A stretch of DNA of 64,000 bases from MVYY01 sp012517575. GTDB lineage: Bacteria; Bacteroidota; Bacteroidia; Bacteroidales; Paludibacteraceae. How positions within the stretch are numbered: position 1 is the first letter of the stretch; every line of letters begins with the position of its first letter. The notes under the pieces are model-generated. The model saw nothing but the letters and a program-made list of their open reading frames with translations, did no database searches and was not told the DNA's origin. This document shows positions 8,063 to 16,620 of the stretch, piece after piece. The translations under genes were made by a program, and so were the position numbers. The stretch lies in contig JAVLUG010000012.1 of assembly GCA_031629035.1 (NCBI GenBank), forward strand, positions 4,390-68,389, read 5' to 3'.

Positions 8063-9184
8063 TTATTTTGGCGCAGTGTAGTAAAGGTATACCCCGATCA
8101 GTAAAAATACAATATTAGGCAGCCATACCGCCATAAATGGAGAAAGCGTTCCGTTGACGGAAAAGGTGGTTGACAAGGTAGAAAATAAAATATATATTGA
8201 GCTGAGCGCCAGTCCTATTCCTAAATTTAGTCCCATGCCTCCTCGAACTTTTCGGGAAGAAAGCGAAACACCTATTAAAGTCATGATAAAGGCAGCAAAG
8301 GGCATGGCATAACGGCGGTAGTATTCATTTTCGAAAGCCTGAATGTTTCCAACGCCACGTGCACGTTGCCGGTGCAAATATTGTCTGAGTTCGGCATTGT
8401 TCATCTGAGCAGATTCTTCCGAAGTAATAAATAGTTCTTTGGGTTGAACCTTGATAATTGTATCCATAGAAATACCCTTCGTAATTTTTTCACGCATACC
8501 GATAAAATCGCGTCTTAAATAATTGTTGATTTTCCAGTTGTAGGCCGAATCCCAAGAAACTGTTTCAGCCGTGAGTCGGGAAACCAGCTTTTTCCCGTCA
8601 AATTTTTCCAGCGAAAAATGGTATCCGATGTTATTTTCAACCTCGTATCTTTCTATGTACATAATTACGCCTTTTTCCACTTCCATTTGCACATTTCGGG
8701 CATTACTCGGCTTAAATTTTTTGACATACTGATTTTCAAAATCCAGCATTTTCTTACTCGAATTTGGAATAACATATCCACCCAGTAAAAAAAACAAAAT
8801 GGCAATGAGCGTTGCAGAAATAAAATAGGGGAGCATCAATCTTTTAAAGCTCACACCACTGGAAAGAATGGCAATAATTTCGGTGTTGTTGGCCATTTTT
8901 GAAGTGAAAAAAATCACGGCTATGAACGTGAACAAGGGACTGAACATGTTCATGTAATAAGGAATGAAATTCAGGTAATAATCGAAAACGATAGCTTTGA
9001 GTGGAGCATTGGTTTCAAAGAAATTATCCAGTTTCTCAGTCAGATCGAATACAACGGAAATACTCAAAATTAATACGATACAAAAAAAGTAAGTTCCCAA
9101 AAACTTGTTTATAATGTAGGTATCAATCCTTTTTAATCCAAAACTTTGATAGTCTATTTTCAATTTGTTTTTTAAAGCTTTCAT
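8063..9184 (-). CDS. lptG: LptF/LptG-family LPS export permease
   Basis: The 373-residue inner-membrane protein belongs to the YjgP/YjgQ family, the transmembrane partners of the LptB ATPase that extract lipopolysaccharide and push it along the Lpt bridge. Transmembrane helices are seen near the N-terminus (YIINKFLGTYFFCIVLIL and following) and three more after residue 300 (VGVSLSSRKVRGG, LGIGLALSSIYILF), with a periplasmic beta-jellyroll-like region between. The ATG at 9184 is preferred; an upstream start at 9238 would overlap tgt. It is the last gene of a minus-strand operon. Whether it is LptF or LptG cannot be settled by eye. Confidence 0.9.
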   Translation of the reverse strand: MKALKNKLKIDYQSFGLKRIDTYIINKFLGTYFFCIVLILSISVVFDLTEKLDNFFETNAPLKAIVFDYYLNFIPYYMNMFSPLFTFIAVIFFTSKMANNTEIIAILSSGVSFKRLMLPYFISATLIAILFFLLGGYVIPNSSKKMLDFENQYVKKFKPSNARNVQMEVEKGVIMYIERYEVENNIGYHFSLEKFDGKKLVSRLTAETVSWDSAYNWKINNYLRRDFIGMREKITKGISMDTIIKVQPKELFITSEESAQMNNAELRQYLHRQRARGVGNIQAFENEYYRRYAMPFAAFIMTLIGVSLSSRKVRGGMGLNLGIGLALSSIYILFSTLSTTFSVNGTLSPFMAVWLPNIVFLLIGVYLYYTAPK

Positions 9185-9212
9185 GCTAAAAAATTTGGGG
9201 CAGAAGTTTTTT

Positions 9213-10343
9213 TCAGCGCCTTCTTCCCAGTTGTTCAATCATTCCCTTTTTCCATGGCGAGAAATCTCCTTGTTGAATATGTATTCGGGCTTCGTTCATA
9301 AGCCAAAGGTAAAAAGCCAGATTATGAATGGAAGCAATTTGAAGCCCCAATAATTCGTTGGCGGCAAACAAATGTCGCACATAAGCTTTGGAATATGCCT
9401 TATCGACAAAAGAAGTTCCTGTTTCATCCAGCGGCGAAAAATCATTTTTCCATTTGGCGTTTTTTATATTGATAACGCCTTGTGAAGTAAAGAGCATTCC
9501 ATTTCGACCATTGCGCGTTGGCATCACGCAATCGAACATGTCTACGCCACGCTCAATACTTTCCAAAATATTTTGTGGTGTCCCAACACCCATTAAATAT
9601 CGGGGTTTGTTTTCGGGAAGAATTTCGTTCACAATTTCGATCATCTCATACATTTTTTCCGTAGGTTCGCCCACAGCCAATCCACCAATGGCGTTTCCGT
9701 CGCGGTTCTGATCAGCAATAAACTTTGCCGATTCTCTTCTCAAATTGGGATAGACGCATCCTTGCACAATGGGGAAAAATGTTTGGGAATATCCATATTT
9801 GGGCAAAACAGTATCGAAATGTTCTATGCCTCTCAGCAGCCAGCGATGCGTAAGTTCCATAGATTTTTTGGCATACTGATAATCGGCTGTTCCTGGTGTA
9901 CATTCATCCAAAGCCATGATGATATCCGCTCCAATGGTTCGCTGGATGTCCACCGTAATTTCTGGCGTAAAAAAATGTTTGCTCCCGTCGATGTGCGACT
10001 GAAACAAAACGCCTTCTTCTTTCAATTTACGGATACCGGTAAGCGAAAAAACCTGAAAGCCTCCGCTGTCAGTCAATATGGGTCGATTCCAGCCAATAAA
10101 TTTATGCAGTCCACCTGCACTTTCAAGAATGTCTGTCCCCGGTCGCAAATACAAATGATAGGTATTCCCTAAAATGATTTGTGCATGAATATCATTTTCC
10201 AATTCACGAAAATGAACCGTTTTAACTGTACCGGCCGTTCCAACGGGCATAAAAATCGGTGTTTCTATTGTCCCGTGATCAGTGGTTATTTTCCCTGCTC
10301 TTGCTTTGCTTCTCGAATCGGTATAAAGTATTTCAAAAGTCAT
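9213..10343 (-). CDS. tgt: tRNA-guanine transglycosylase (queuosine pathway)
   Basis: The 376-residue enzyme exchanges guanine-34 of GUN-anticodon tRNAs for the queuosine precursor preQ1. The TIM-barrel blocks are present: TPIFMPVGTAGTVK, GNTYHLYLRPG, DSGGFQVFS with the first catalytic Asp, GGLAVGEP, and FDCVMPTRNGRNG with the second Asp. The zinc motif normally found after PLD (C-x-C-x2-C before the RAYLRHL block) is missing: this protein reads ETGTSFVDKAYSKAYVRHL with no Cys. The start MTFEILYTDS at 10343 is chosen over 10358 because it matches the family and leaves a 25-base gap from hisH. queA, the later pathway step, is at 61.4 kb. Confidence 0.95.
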   Translation of the reverse strand: MTFEILYTDSRSKARAGKITTDHGTIETPIFMPVGTAGTVKTVHFRELENDIHAQIILGNTYHLYLRPGTDILESAGGLHKFIGWNRPILTDSGGFQVFSLTGIRKLKEEGVLFQSHIDGSKHFFTPEITVDIQRTIGADIIMALDECTPGTADYQYAKKSMELTHRWLLRGIEHFDTVLPKYGYSQTFFPIVQGCVYPNLRRESAKFIADQNRDGNAIGGLAVGEPTEKMYEMIEIVNEILPENKPRYLMGVGTPQNILESIERGVDMFDCVMPTRNGRNGMLFTSQGVINIKNAKWKNDFSPLDETGTSFVDKAYSKAYVRHLFAANELLGLQIASIHNLAFYLWLMNEARIHIQQGDFSPWKKGMIEQLGRRR

Positions 10344-10368
10344 TCGATGTTCTATCAAAAAATTCCGT

Positions 10369-10959
10369 TCAGCAAATGTTTAAAAAATTTTCCAGCATTT
10401 TTTGACCAATTTCTCCCGATTTTTCCGGATGGAACTGAACGGCAAAAAAATTGTTTTTTTGCAGGGAAGCACTGAAGTTGAAAATGTAATTGGCAACAGC
10501 AGTGGTATTTGATGACAGTTCAACATAGTAACTGTGAACAAAATACACAAACGAATTTTCTTTTATTCCGTCAAATAAAGGACCCGACAATTGAAAAATA
10601 TTATTCCATCCCATTTGCGGCACTTTAAAATTTTCGTTTGTGGGAAAATGTTTAACTTTTTCGTCAAAAATTCCCAGACAAGTTGTGTTGTTTTCTTCGG
10701 AAAAGGAACACATAAGTTGCATGCCGAGACAGATACCCAAAACCGGTTGTTTCAGTGATGGAATAAGCAGGTCGAGTTGATTTTGCTTCAGATAGTTCAT
10801 GGCTGTAGAAGCTTCTCCTACACCGGGAAAAATCACTCTGTCTGCGGATAGGATTTCTTCTGTCTTATCAGTAACAACAGCTTCTATTCCGAGTCGTTCC
10901 AACGCAAAAAGTACCGATCGAATATTTCCGGCATTGTATTTCAGCACAACCACTTTCAT
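10369..10959 (-). CDS. hisH: imidazole glycerol phosphate synthase glutaminase subunit HisH
   Basis: This 196-residue class I glutamine amidotransferase supplies ammonia to HisF in histidine and purine-precursor synthesis. The triad is visible: Cys77 in GICLGMQLM, then His and Glu in VQFHPEKSGEIG. N-terminal KYNAGNIRSVLFALERLG and FPGVGEA fit HisH. It lies between panD (15-base gap) and tgt (25-base gap) with no hisF or hisA in the window. A HisH-like subunit used with a sugar amidotransferase in polysaccharide synthesis is possible, though the protein reads as an ordinary HisH. Confidence 0.9.
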   Translation of the reverse strand: MKVVVLKYNAGNIRSVLFALERLGIEAVVTDKTEEILSADRVIFPGVGEASTAMNYLKQNQLDLLIPSLKQPVLGICLGMQLMCSFSEENNTTCLGIFDEKVKHFPTNENFKVPQMGWNNIFQLSGPLFDGIKENSFVYFVHSYYVELSSNTTAVANYIFNFSASLQKNNFFAVQFHPEKSGEIGQKMLENFLNIC

Positions 10960-10974
10960 CGTCTCAGCCGATCG

Positions 10975-11328
10975 TTATTTCTTCAATTGATTGGTTTCCG
11001 TATCAGGATAAATAACAACAGGTGTAAACTTTTTGGCTTCTTCAAAGTCCATGGTAGCAAAAGCCATGATGATAACCACGTCACCAATTTGAACTTTGCG
11101 TGCAGCCGCACCATTCAAGCAAACCATACCTGAGCCTCTTTCTCCCGGTATGACGTAAGTTTCAATTCTTTCGCCATTATTGTTGTTGACCACACTTACT
11201 TTTTCGAATGGAATAATATTAGCAGCATCCATCAAGTTTTGATCGAGCGTGATACTACCTATATAGTTTAAATTGGCATCTGTTACCGAAACTCTGTGAA
11301 TTTTTGATTTTAGAATTTCTATTTGCAT
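10975..11328 (-). CDS. panD: aspartate 1-decarboxylase proenzyme
   Basis: The 117-residue pyruvoyl enzyme makes beta-alanine from aspartate for pantothenate. It self-cleaves between Gly24 and Ser25 (NYIGSITLD), with Ser25 becoming the pyruvoyl group. LNGAAARKVQIGDVVIIMAF is the conserved C-terminal core. Length is normal. It follows panC by 47 bases, and the two enzymes make the two halves of the pantothenate precursor. Confidence 0.96.
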   Translation of the reverse strand: MQIEILKSKIHRVSVTDANLNYIGSITLDQNLMDAANIIPFEKVSVVNNNNGERIETYVIPGERGSGMVCLNGAAARKVQIGDVVIIMAFATMDFEEAKKFTPVVIYPDTETNQLKK

Positions 11329-11375
11329 ATTATGTAATTCTTTGTGTTAAAGGAATAAAGCTACAAATGCGCAGC

Positions 11376-12230
11376 TTATTGGGCATCATTATATTTAATA
11401 TTGTCAATAAGTCTCACATCGCCGCAAAAAACAGCTACGCAGCCAATGGCAGGTTCAGACCACGAATGTATGGGTTGCAATGTTTTTTGATGAACGATTT
11501 CAAAGTATTCAACTTTCAAACCCGGAAGGGAATTCAGTCGGGCTATTACCCAATTTTGTACCTGCTCGGGTGAAAAATTTGAAACCAGTTTTTTGCTTTC
11601 AAATAAAGTTTTGGAGATTTCAACGGCTTTTTGGCGTTCTTCCTTATCGAGGCGCAAATTGCGACTACTCATGGCCAAACCATCCTTTTCACGAACAATA
11701 GGACATCCCACAATTTCGATATTGAAATTCATTAATTCGACCATCCGGCGAATGATGGCCAATTGTTGAAAATCTTTTTCACCAAAATAGGCTCTGTCGG
11801 GTTGCACCAAATTAAATAATTTACTCACTACCTGCACCACTCCATTAAAATGACCCGGTCTGAATTTTCCTTCCATAACCTTGTCCAATCCTCCAAAATC
11901 GAACTCAAAAACGCTTTCAGTTTCGTTTTTGTCGTACATTTCGTCAACAGCAGGTGTAAAAACAAGGTCGCAGTGGTTTTTTTCGAGTAACGACAAATCG
12001 TGCTGCAAATCACGGGGATATTTTTCCAAATCCGACGGGTTGTTAAATTGAGTAGGATTGACAAAAATGCTTACTGCGGTAACATCATTTTCGGCTGTGC
12101 TACGATGGATCAAAGACAAATGACCATCGTGCAATGCTCCCATGGTTGGAACAAATCCGACAGTTTTTCCTGCTTTTGTGATTTGCTCCATTTCACTTTG
12201 AAGCTCTTTTTTTGTTGATATAACTTTCAT
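11376..12230 (-). CDS. panC: pantothenate synthetase
   Basis: The 284-residue enzyme joins pantoate and beta-alanine with ATP through a pantoyl-adenylate. The HIGH-like motif is in PTMGALHDGHLSLI, the pantoate-binding PTQF loop follows, and GEKDFQQLAIIRRMV and SSRN (KMSKS-like, MSSRNLRL) are present. It is the first gene of the operon panC-panD-hisH-tgt-lptG. A -7-like box (TAATTTTG on the minus strand) sits at 12384-12391, about 150 bases before the start, but without a matching -33 element. Confidence 0.96.
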   Translation of the reverse strand: MKVISTKKELQSEMEQITKAGKTVGFVPTMGALHDGHLSLIHRSTAENDVTAVSIFVNPTQFNNPSDLEKYPRDLQHDLSLLEKNHCDLVFTPAVDEMYDKNETESVFEFDFGGLDKVMEGKFRPGHFNGVVQVVSKLFNLVQPDRAYFGEKDFQQLAIIRRMVELMNFNIEIVGCPIVREKDGLAMSSRNLRLDKEERQKAVEISKTLFESKKLVSNFSPEQVQNWVIARLNSLPGLKVEYFEIVHQKTLQPIHSWSEPAIGCVAVFCGDVRLIDNIKYNDAQ

Positions 12231-12723
12231 ACGTTTTTACCATTTTTTTAATAAGCCGAACAGAAGTCATTTGACGCAAACCTTAAAGCAGTTGAATCGT
12301 AAGCTATAAAATTCACCACTCTGTCTGACCTAATTTTTGAGAATTTGACAGTTCCATTTTTTTGGACTATCAAAATTGGCTTACAAAATTACGAAAACTT
12401 ATTTGGATATACATGATTGCTTCTTAATTTTTCCTCATCCCACGCCAAAACACTTCTTCATATACCACGAAAGGGAAAAAATTGGATGATAGTGCTCATT
12501 TTTAAAAGAATACAAAATAAGTCAATTTATTGAAAATACATACAAGATTTTCTGTATAAAAATACAGATATTAAAAATTTATACCTGTAAAGCTATAATT
12601 ATTCATTTCAACTTCCATTACAAGCCGTTGCCGAAAGTTTTTTAAACGCCGAAACTTGCGGGTATCCCGTTTTTTTTTAATATCTTTGCAAGTTCAAAAG
12701 ACTCTCACTATTAAAGGGAAAAA
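12231..12723. other. divergent intergenic region between panC and the GT5-like gene
   Basis: This 493-bp AT-rich stretch carries no plausible gene. It holds the rightward promoter at 12656-12688 and a weaker leftward -7 candidate at 12384-12391. A palindrome-like gcgggtatcccgt at 12658-12670 falls inside the rightward promoter spacer. Confidence 0.6.
12656..12688 (+). promoter_or_regulatory. promoter of the GT5-like gene
   Basis: TTG at 12656-12658 and TATCTTTG at 12681-12688 are 22 bases apart, within the accepted range for the phylum's TTG/TAnnTTTG promoter. Transcription would begin about 30 bases before the ATG at 12724. A small inverted repeat (CGGGTATCCCG) lies in the spacer and could bind a regulator. 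Confidence 0.65.
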
Positions 12724-13536
12724 ATGAAAAAAGCTACAAAGGTATTGTATATTTCCCAGGAAATTTTTCCGTATTTGCCTGAATCTGAAATGGCTAATAT
12801 GGGAAGATATCTTCCTCAGGCAGTACAGGAAAAAGGTTTGGAAGTGCGAATTTTTATGCCCAAATTCGGATCCATTAACGAACGAAGAAATCAACTTCAC
12901 GAAGTAATCAGACTTTCAGGGATGAATATCATCATTGATGATACCGACCATCCGCTGATCATTAAAGTAGCCTCTATTCCTGCTGCCCGAATGCAGGTTT
13001 ATTTTATCGACAATGAAGATTATTTTCACCGGAAAAATACCGTAGCCAATGAAAACAATGAAGAATATGACGATAATGATGAACGGGCTATATTTTTTGC
13101 TCGCGGAGTGATGGAAACAGTTAAAAAACTGCGCTGGTCTCCCGATGTAATTCATTGTGAAGGCTGGATAACGGCTTTGGTGCCTTTGTATGTAAAAAAA
13201 TCCTACAATGACGATCCTTTTTTCAAGCATTCAAAAGTAGTCTATTCTATTTTTGACGATGAATTTAAAAAGCCTCTCGATGAGAAATTTATGGATAAAA
13301 TTTTAATGGATGGTATTCAGAAAAAACATTTGGCTTCCATAAAAAATCCTCCTATCGATTATAGTTCATTGATTAAACTTGCTGCCGATTATTCCGATGG
13401 AATTATTCAGTCAAGTCCAAAAGTCAATGAATCGGTGCTGAAATATGTTGCCGACAAGAAAATAAAGTTTTTACCCTATCAGCCGGCTGAAGATTATTCC
13501 GACCAGTACATTGATTTTTACAATCAGCTCTTTTAA
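12724..13536 (+). CDS. GT5 (glycogen/starch synthase)-like N-terminal domain protein
   Basis: The 270-residue protein matches only the N-terminal Rossmann half of GT5 glycogen synthases: KVLYISQEIFPY, LPQAVQEKGLEVRIFMPKFG, and the VIHCEGWITALVPLYVKK block equivalent to the H-x-H-D-W region of GlgA. The KTGGL loop that binds ADP-glucose, expected directly after the first strand, is replaced here by PESEMAN, and the C-terminal catalytic half is absent. Similar short proteins sit beside panC in other Bacteroidales, so it is a stable family rather than a broken gene. Catalytic glycogen synthase activity looks unlikely; a regulatory or binding role is a guess. Confidence 0.75.
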   Translation: MKKATKVLYISQEIFPYLPESEMANMGRYLPQAVQEKGLEVRIFMPKFGSINERRNQLHEVIRLSGMNIIIDDTDHPLIIKVASIPAARMQVYFIDNEDYFHRKNTVANENNEEYDDNDERAIFFARGVMETVKKLRWSPDVIHCEGWITALVPLYVKKSYNDDPFFKHSKVVYSIFDDEFKKPLDEKFMDKILMDGIQKKHLASIKNPPIDYSSLIKLAADYSDGIIQSSPKVNESVLKYVADKKIKFLPYQPAEDYSDQYIDFYNQLF

Positions 13537-13568
13537 AGTCTTACAATATCGATAATCATTCAATCAAT

Positions 13569-14939
13569 ATGCATTTCAACAAATTTTTTCTGTTTCTTTT
13601 TATTCTGACTTTTTTTTCGTGTACGGATGGATTGACCGACATGGGCGTCAGCATACAGCCTTCACAGGATATGGTCAGTGTTAGCGCAGATACGTTTCAT
13701 TTGAAAACTGAAAATGTTTTTGTTGATTATATTTATACCCGTCAGGATTCTTTTTTGCTGGGAAATTTTTACGACAGCAAGTACGGTTCGACCCGTGCAG
13801 ATATTTTGGCACAGGTAAACTGCCCTGTCGGATTTACTTTTCCTGATGGTTCCGTTCCCGATTCGGCAGCTATTGCCCTGCGCTACCTCACTTGGTTTGG
13901 AGATGAATATTCTCCTATGGAAATAAAAATTTTTCAAATGAATAAGGCTACTTTTTCTTATTCTGAACATTATCCTTCCAACATAAATCCGGATGATTAT
14001 ACCGACCAATCCATACTGCTGGGGAAACGAATCATTACCCCCAGTGATACTTCCGGTTCGCGTTCAGATACAACACTGGTGCGTTTCAAACTTTCCGATA
14101 ATTTTGTTCAATGGTTTTTCCCGGAAAATCGCACCTATAACAGTCAAAAAGATTTTCTTCAGAAGTTTAAGGGAATGTATATTACTACGACTTTTGGCAG
14201 CGCATCAATACTATATGTCAGTCAGATAGATTTGTATTATTACTATCATTATACTTACATTCGTAAGGCTTCAGATGGCTCTGACTCAACAGTTACAGTC
14301 AATAATGTCATTACTTTTCCTGCGAATGCTGAAGTTCGCCAGGTTAATCGTATTCAGCACCCGGACAGAAATGAAGTCGTGCAGTCGCGAGAAGAAGTGA
14401 ATTATGTTGCATCGCCAGCCAATATCAATACACGAATTACATTGCCTGTCAACAAGATAGCACAGAAAATGAAAACATCCGTCAATAACAAATATCTTTC
14501 CGTGAACAATGCGTTATTAAATGTTGAGGTTACCGAACAGGACGAAGCAACCATCGCTGTTCCGTTGGTGCAATATATGATGCTGATAAAAGAATCGGCT
14601 TTGGACAGATTTTTCAAAAACAACGAATTACCATCCGATACTTGTGCGCTGGTAGCTCAATATTCCTATACAAAGAATACGGATACCGACAGCTATGATT
14701 ATTATTACACGTTTAACCTCTCAGGACTGATTTCGAACGAAATAAGAAAAGCTGAAACCAATGGTACTCAGCTTCCCGAAACTATGAACCTCATGCTGGT
14801 TCCAGTTACGGTGAGTTATAACAGCAGTGGATCATACACCAGTGTGAAACATCAAATTTTGCTGAGTGGAGTAACGATTAAAAGCGGTAAAAACAGTTCC
14901 TCGCCGATGAAAATCAATCTGGTTTATAGTGGTTTTTAA
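13569..14939 (+). CDS. DUF4270 family lipoprotein
   Basis: The 456-residue protein begins with a lipoprotein signal peptide whose lipobox ends at Cys18 (LTFFSC), so it is probably anchored in the outer membrane. The body is beta-rich, with the DUF4270 features TDMGVSIQP, the DSFLLGNFYDSKYGSTRAD block and repeated Tyr-rich segments. The function of DUF4270 is unknown to me. It lies 32 bases after the GT5-like gene in the same direction, an arrangement I believe recurs in Bacteroidales and which suggests an envelope role. Confidence 0.85.
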   Translation: MHFNKFFLFLFILTFFSCTDGLTDMGVSIQPSQDMVSVSADTFHLKTENVFVDYIYTRQDSFLLGNFYDSKYGSTRADILAQVNCPVGFTFPDGSVPDSAAIALRYLTWFGDEYSPMEIKIFQMNKATFSYSEHYPSNINPDDYTDQSILLGKRIITPSDTSGSRSDTTLVRFKLSDNFVQWFFPENRTYNSQKDFLQKFKGMYITTTFGSASILYVSQIDLYYYYHYTYIRKASDGSDSTVTVNNVITFPANAEVRQVNRIQHPDRNEVVQSREEVNYVASPANINTRITLPVNKIAQKMKTSVNNKYLSVNNALLNVEVTEQDEATIAVPLVQYMMLIKESALDRFFKNNELPSDTCALVAQYSYTKNTDTDSYDYYYTFNLSGLISNEIRKAETNGTQLPETMNLMLVPVTVSYNSSGSYTSVKHQILLSGVTIKSGKNSSSPMKINLVYSGF

Positions 14940-14952
14940 ATCGCAATAAATT

Positions 14953-16266
14953 TTATTTTTTTCTGAAAAACAGCTGTATGGGAGTTCCAGTGAAATTCCA
15001 CTGAGATCTAATTTTATTCTCCAGAAATCGCCGATAAGGTTCCTTGATGTATTGAGGCAGATTGGCAAAAAAGATAAATGTGGGAACTTGCGTGTCAGGC
15101 AATTGCGTAACATATTTTATCTTAATGTATTTTCCTTTCAGCGCAGGAGGCGGAAAATTCTGAATCAAAGGGAGTAAGTATTCGTTGAGACGAGCAGTAG
15201 GAATTTTTTTGTTCTTGTTTTCATATACTTTAACTGCCGATTCGAGTACCTTAAAAATTCTCTGACGGGTAAGTGCCGAGATAAAAATAATCGGAAAATC
15301 AGTAAAGGGGGACATCCTTTCTCTAATGTACGCTTCCACTTTTTTCGTTGAATTGGGATCTTTATTTTCTATCAAATCCCATTTGTTCACGCAAACCACA
15401 ATGCCTTTTTTGTTTTTCTGGATAATGGAGAAAATATTGAGATCCTGACTTTCCAAACCTCTGGTTGCATCAATCATCAGGATACAAACATCGCTGTTCT
15501 CAATGGCTCGAATGGAACGCACAATAGAATAATATTCCAAATCTTCTTCAACTTTGGCTTTTTTGCGAATACCGGCCGTATCGACGAGGTAAAAATCGAA
15601 TCCGAATTTATTAAACCTTGTGTAAATAGAATCTCGCGTAGTGCCCGGAATTTCTGTAACAATGTTTCTTTCCTCGTCTAAAAATGAGTTAACCAGAGAT
15701 GATTTACCTGCATTAGGTCTTCCTACAATGGCAAATCTTGGCAGATTTTCTTCAGTGTCTTCCTCCACTTGAGGTTTCAAAAAACTTACCAGTTTGTCGA
15801 GCAAGTCGCCCGTACCAAGTCCGTTAATGGAAGAAACCAGAAAAGGATCACCCATGCCCAGTTTGTAAAATTCGACGGCCTGATACTGCCATTCGAAAGT
15901 ATCTGATTTATTGGTAACCAGAATAACCGGTTTATTTGTTTTTTTGAGCAGTTGAGCTACTTCAAAGTCCAAATCGGTGATGCCACACTGGACATCAACC
16001 AGAAAAAGAATAACATCGGCTTCGTTAATGGCCAGTTGAACCTGACGTTTGATTTCCTGTTCAAAAGTATCGGAAGAGTTGTTGACCCAACCACCGGTGT
16101 CGATAACCGAAAATTCGTGGCCAGACCATTCGCTTTTGCCGTACTGACGGTCGCGGGTTGTTCCGGCAGTTTCATTCACAATGGCTCTTCGTGTTTGTGT
16201 GAGCCGGTTAAAAAGGGTCGATTTTCCAACATTTGGACGCCCTACTATGGCAACAATATTTCCCAT
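14953..16266 (-). CDS. der: ribosome-assembly GTPase Der (EngA)
   Basis: The 437-residue protein has two tandem GTPase domains and a C-terminal KH-like domain, the unique layout of Der, which helps mature the 50S subunit. The P-loops are GRPNVGKST near residue 8 and GRPNAGKSS near residue 180; G3 motifs DTGG and DTAG, and G4 motifs NKSD and NKWD, are present. Length is typical. A -7-like TAACTTTG lies on the minus strand at 16349-16356. The stop is 14 bases from the DUF4270 gene coming the other way. Confidence 0.97.
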   Translation of the reverse strand: MGNIVAIVGRPNVGKSTLFNRLTQTRRAIVNETAGTTRDRQYGKSEWSGHEFSVIDTGGWVNNSSDTFEQEIKRQVQLAINEADVILFLVDVQCGITDLDFEVAQLLKKTNKPVILVTNKSDTFEWQYQAVEFYKLGMGDPFLVSSINGLGTGDLLDKLVSFLKPQVEEDTEENLPRFAIVGRPNAGKSSLVNSFLDEERNIVTEIPGTTRDSIYTRFNKFGFDFYLVDTAGIRKKAKVEEDLEYYSIVRSIRAIENSDVCILMIDATRGLESQDLNIFSIIQKNKKGIVVCVNKWDLIENKDPNSTKKVEAYIRERMSPFTDFPIIFISALTRQRIFKVLESAVKVYENKNKKIPTARLNEYLLPLIQNFPPPALKGKYIKIKYVTQLPDTQVPTFIFFANLPQYIKEPYRRFLENKIRSQWNFTGTPIQLFFRKK

Positions 16267-16556
16267 ATTTCCTAAATTTCATTTGTAAATTTTCAATCGT
16301 GATATTCCCATATTCCGATTGTGGGTGAAAATATTTTTTATTTCGATGCAAAGTTACTGAAAATTATTGAATTTACCTTTCTCGTTTTATTTCGTATCAA
16401 CTTTGCAAGATGAATAACTTTGCGGACAGGGTTATAAATTTGACTTTTCAGTAATGGCTGATTGAAAGTCAATGGGTTGTATTTTTTTCGATTGAAGATT
16501 CAAATAAGTATTAATTTTGATGCTTTAGAAATGAATGCTCCAGAAAAGGTTCCAAA
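16267..16556. other. non-coding region upstream of der
   Basis: AT-rich sequence with no credible ORF or structured RNA. It should contain the der promoter on the minus strand; a -7-like box is at 16349-16356. Confidence 0.5.
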
Positions 16557-16596
16557 AAAACAATAGAGCCATCTCATTCAACGGCTCTATTGTTTT
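16557..16596 (-). terminator. rho-independent terminator of ctpA
   Basis: A perfect 14-bp stem pairs 16557-16570 with 16583-16596 around a 12-base loop, with an AGAGCC/GGCTCT core. Read on the minus strand it is followed by a T-run (the A7 tract at 16554-16560 on the plus strand). It lies 25 bases after the ctpA stop. Confidence 0.9.
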
Positions 16597-16620
16597 GTAA
16601 AAATTATAGCAAATATGCAC

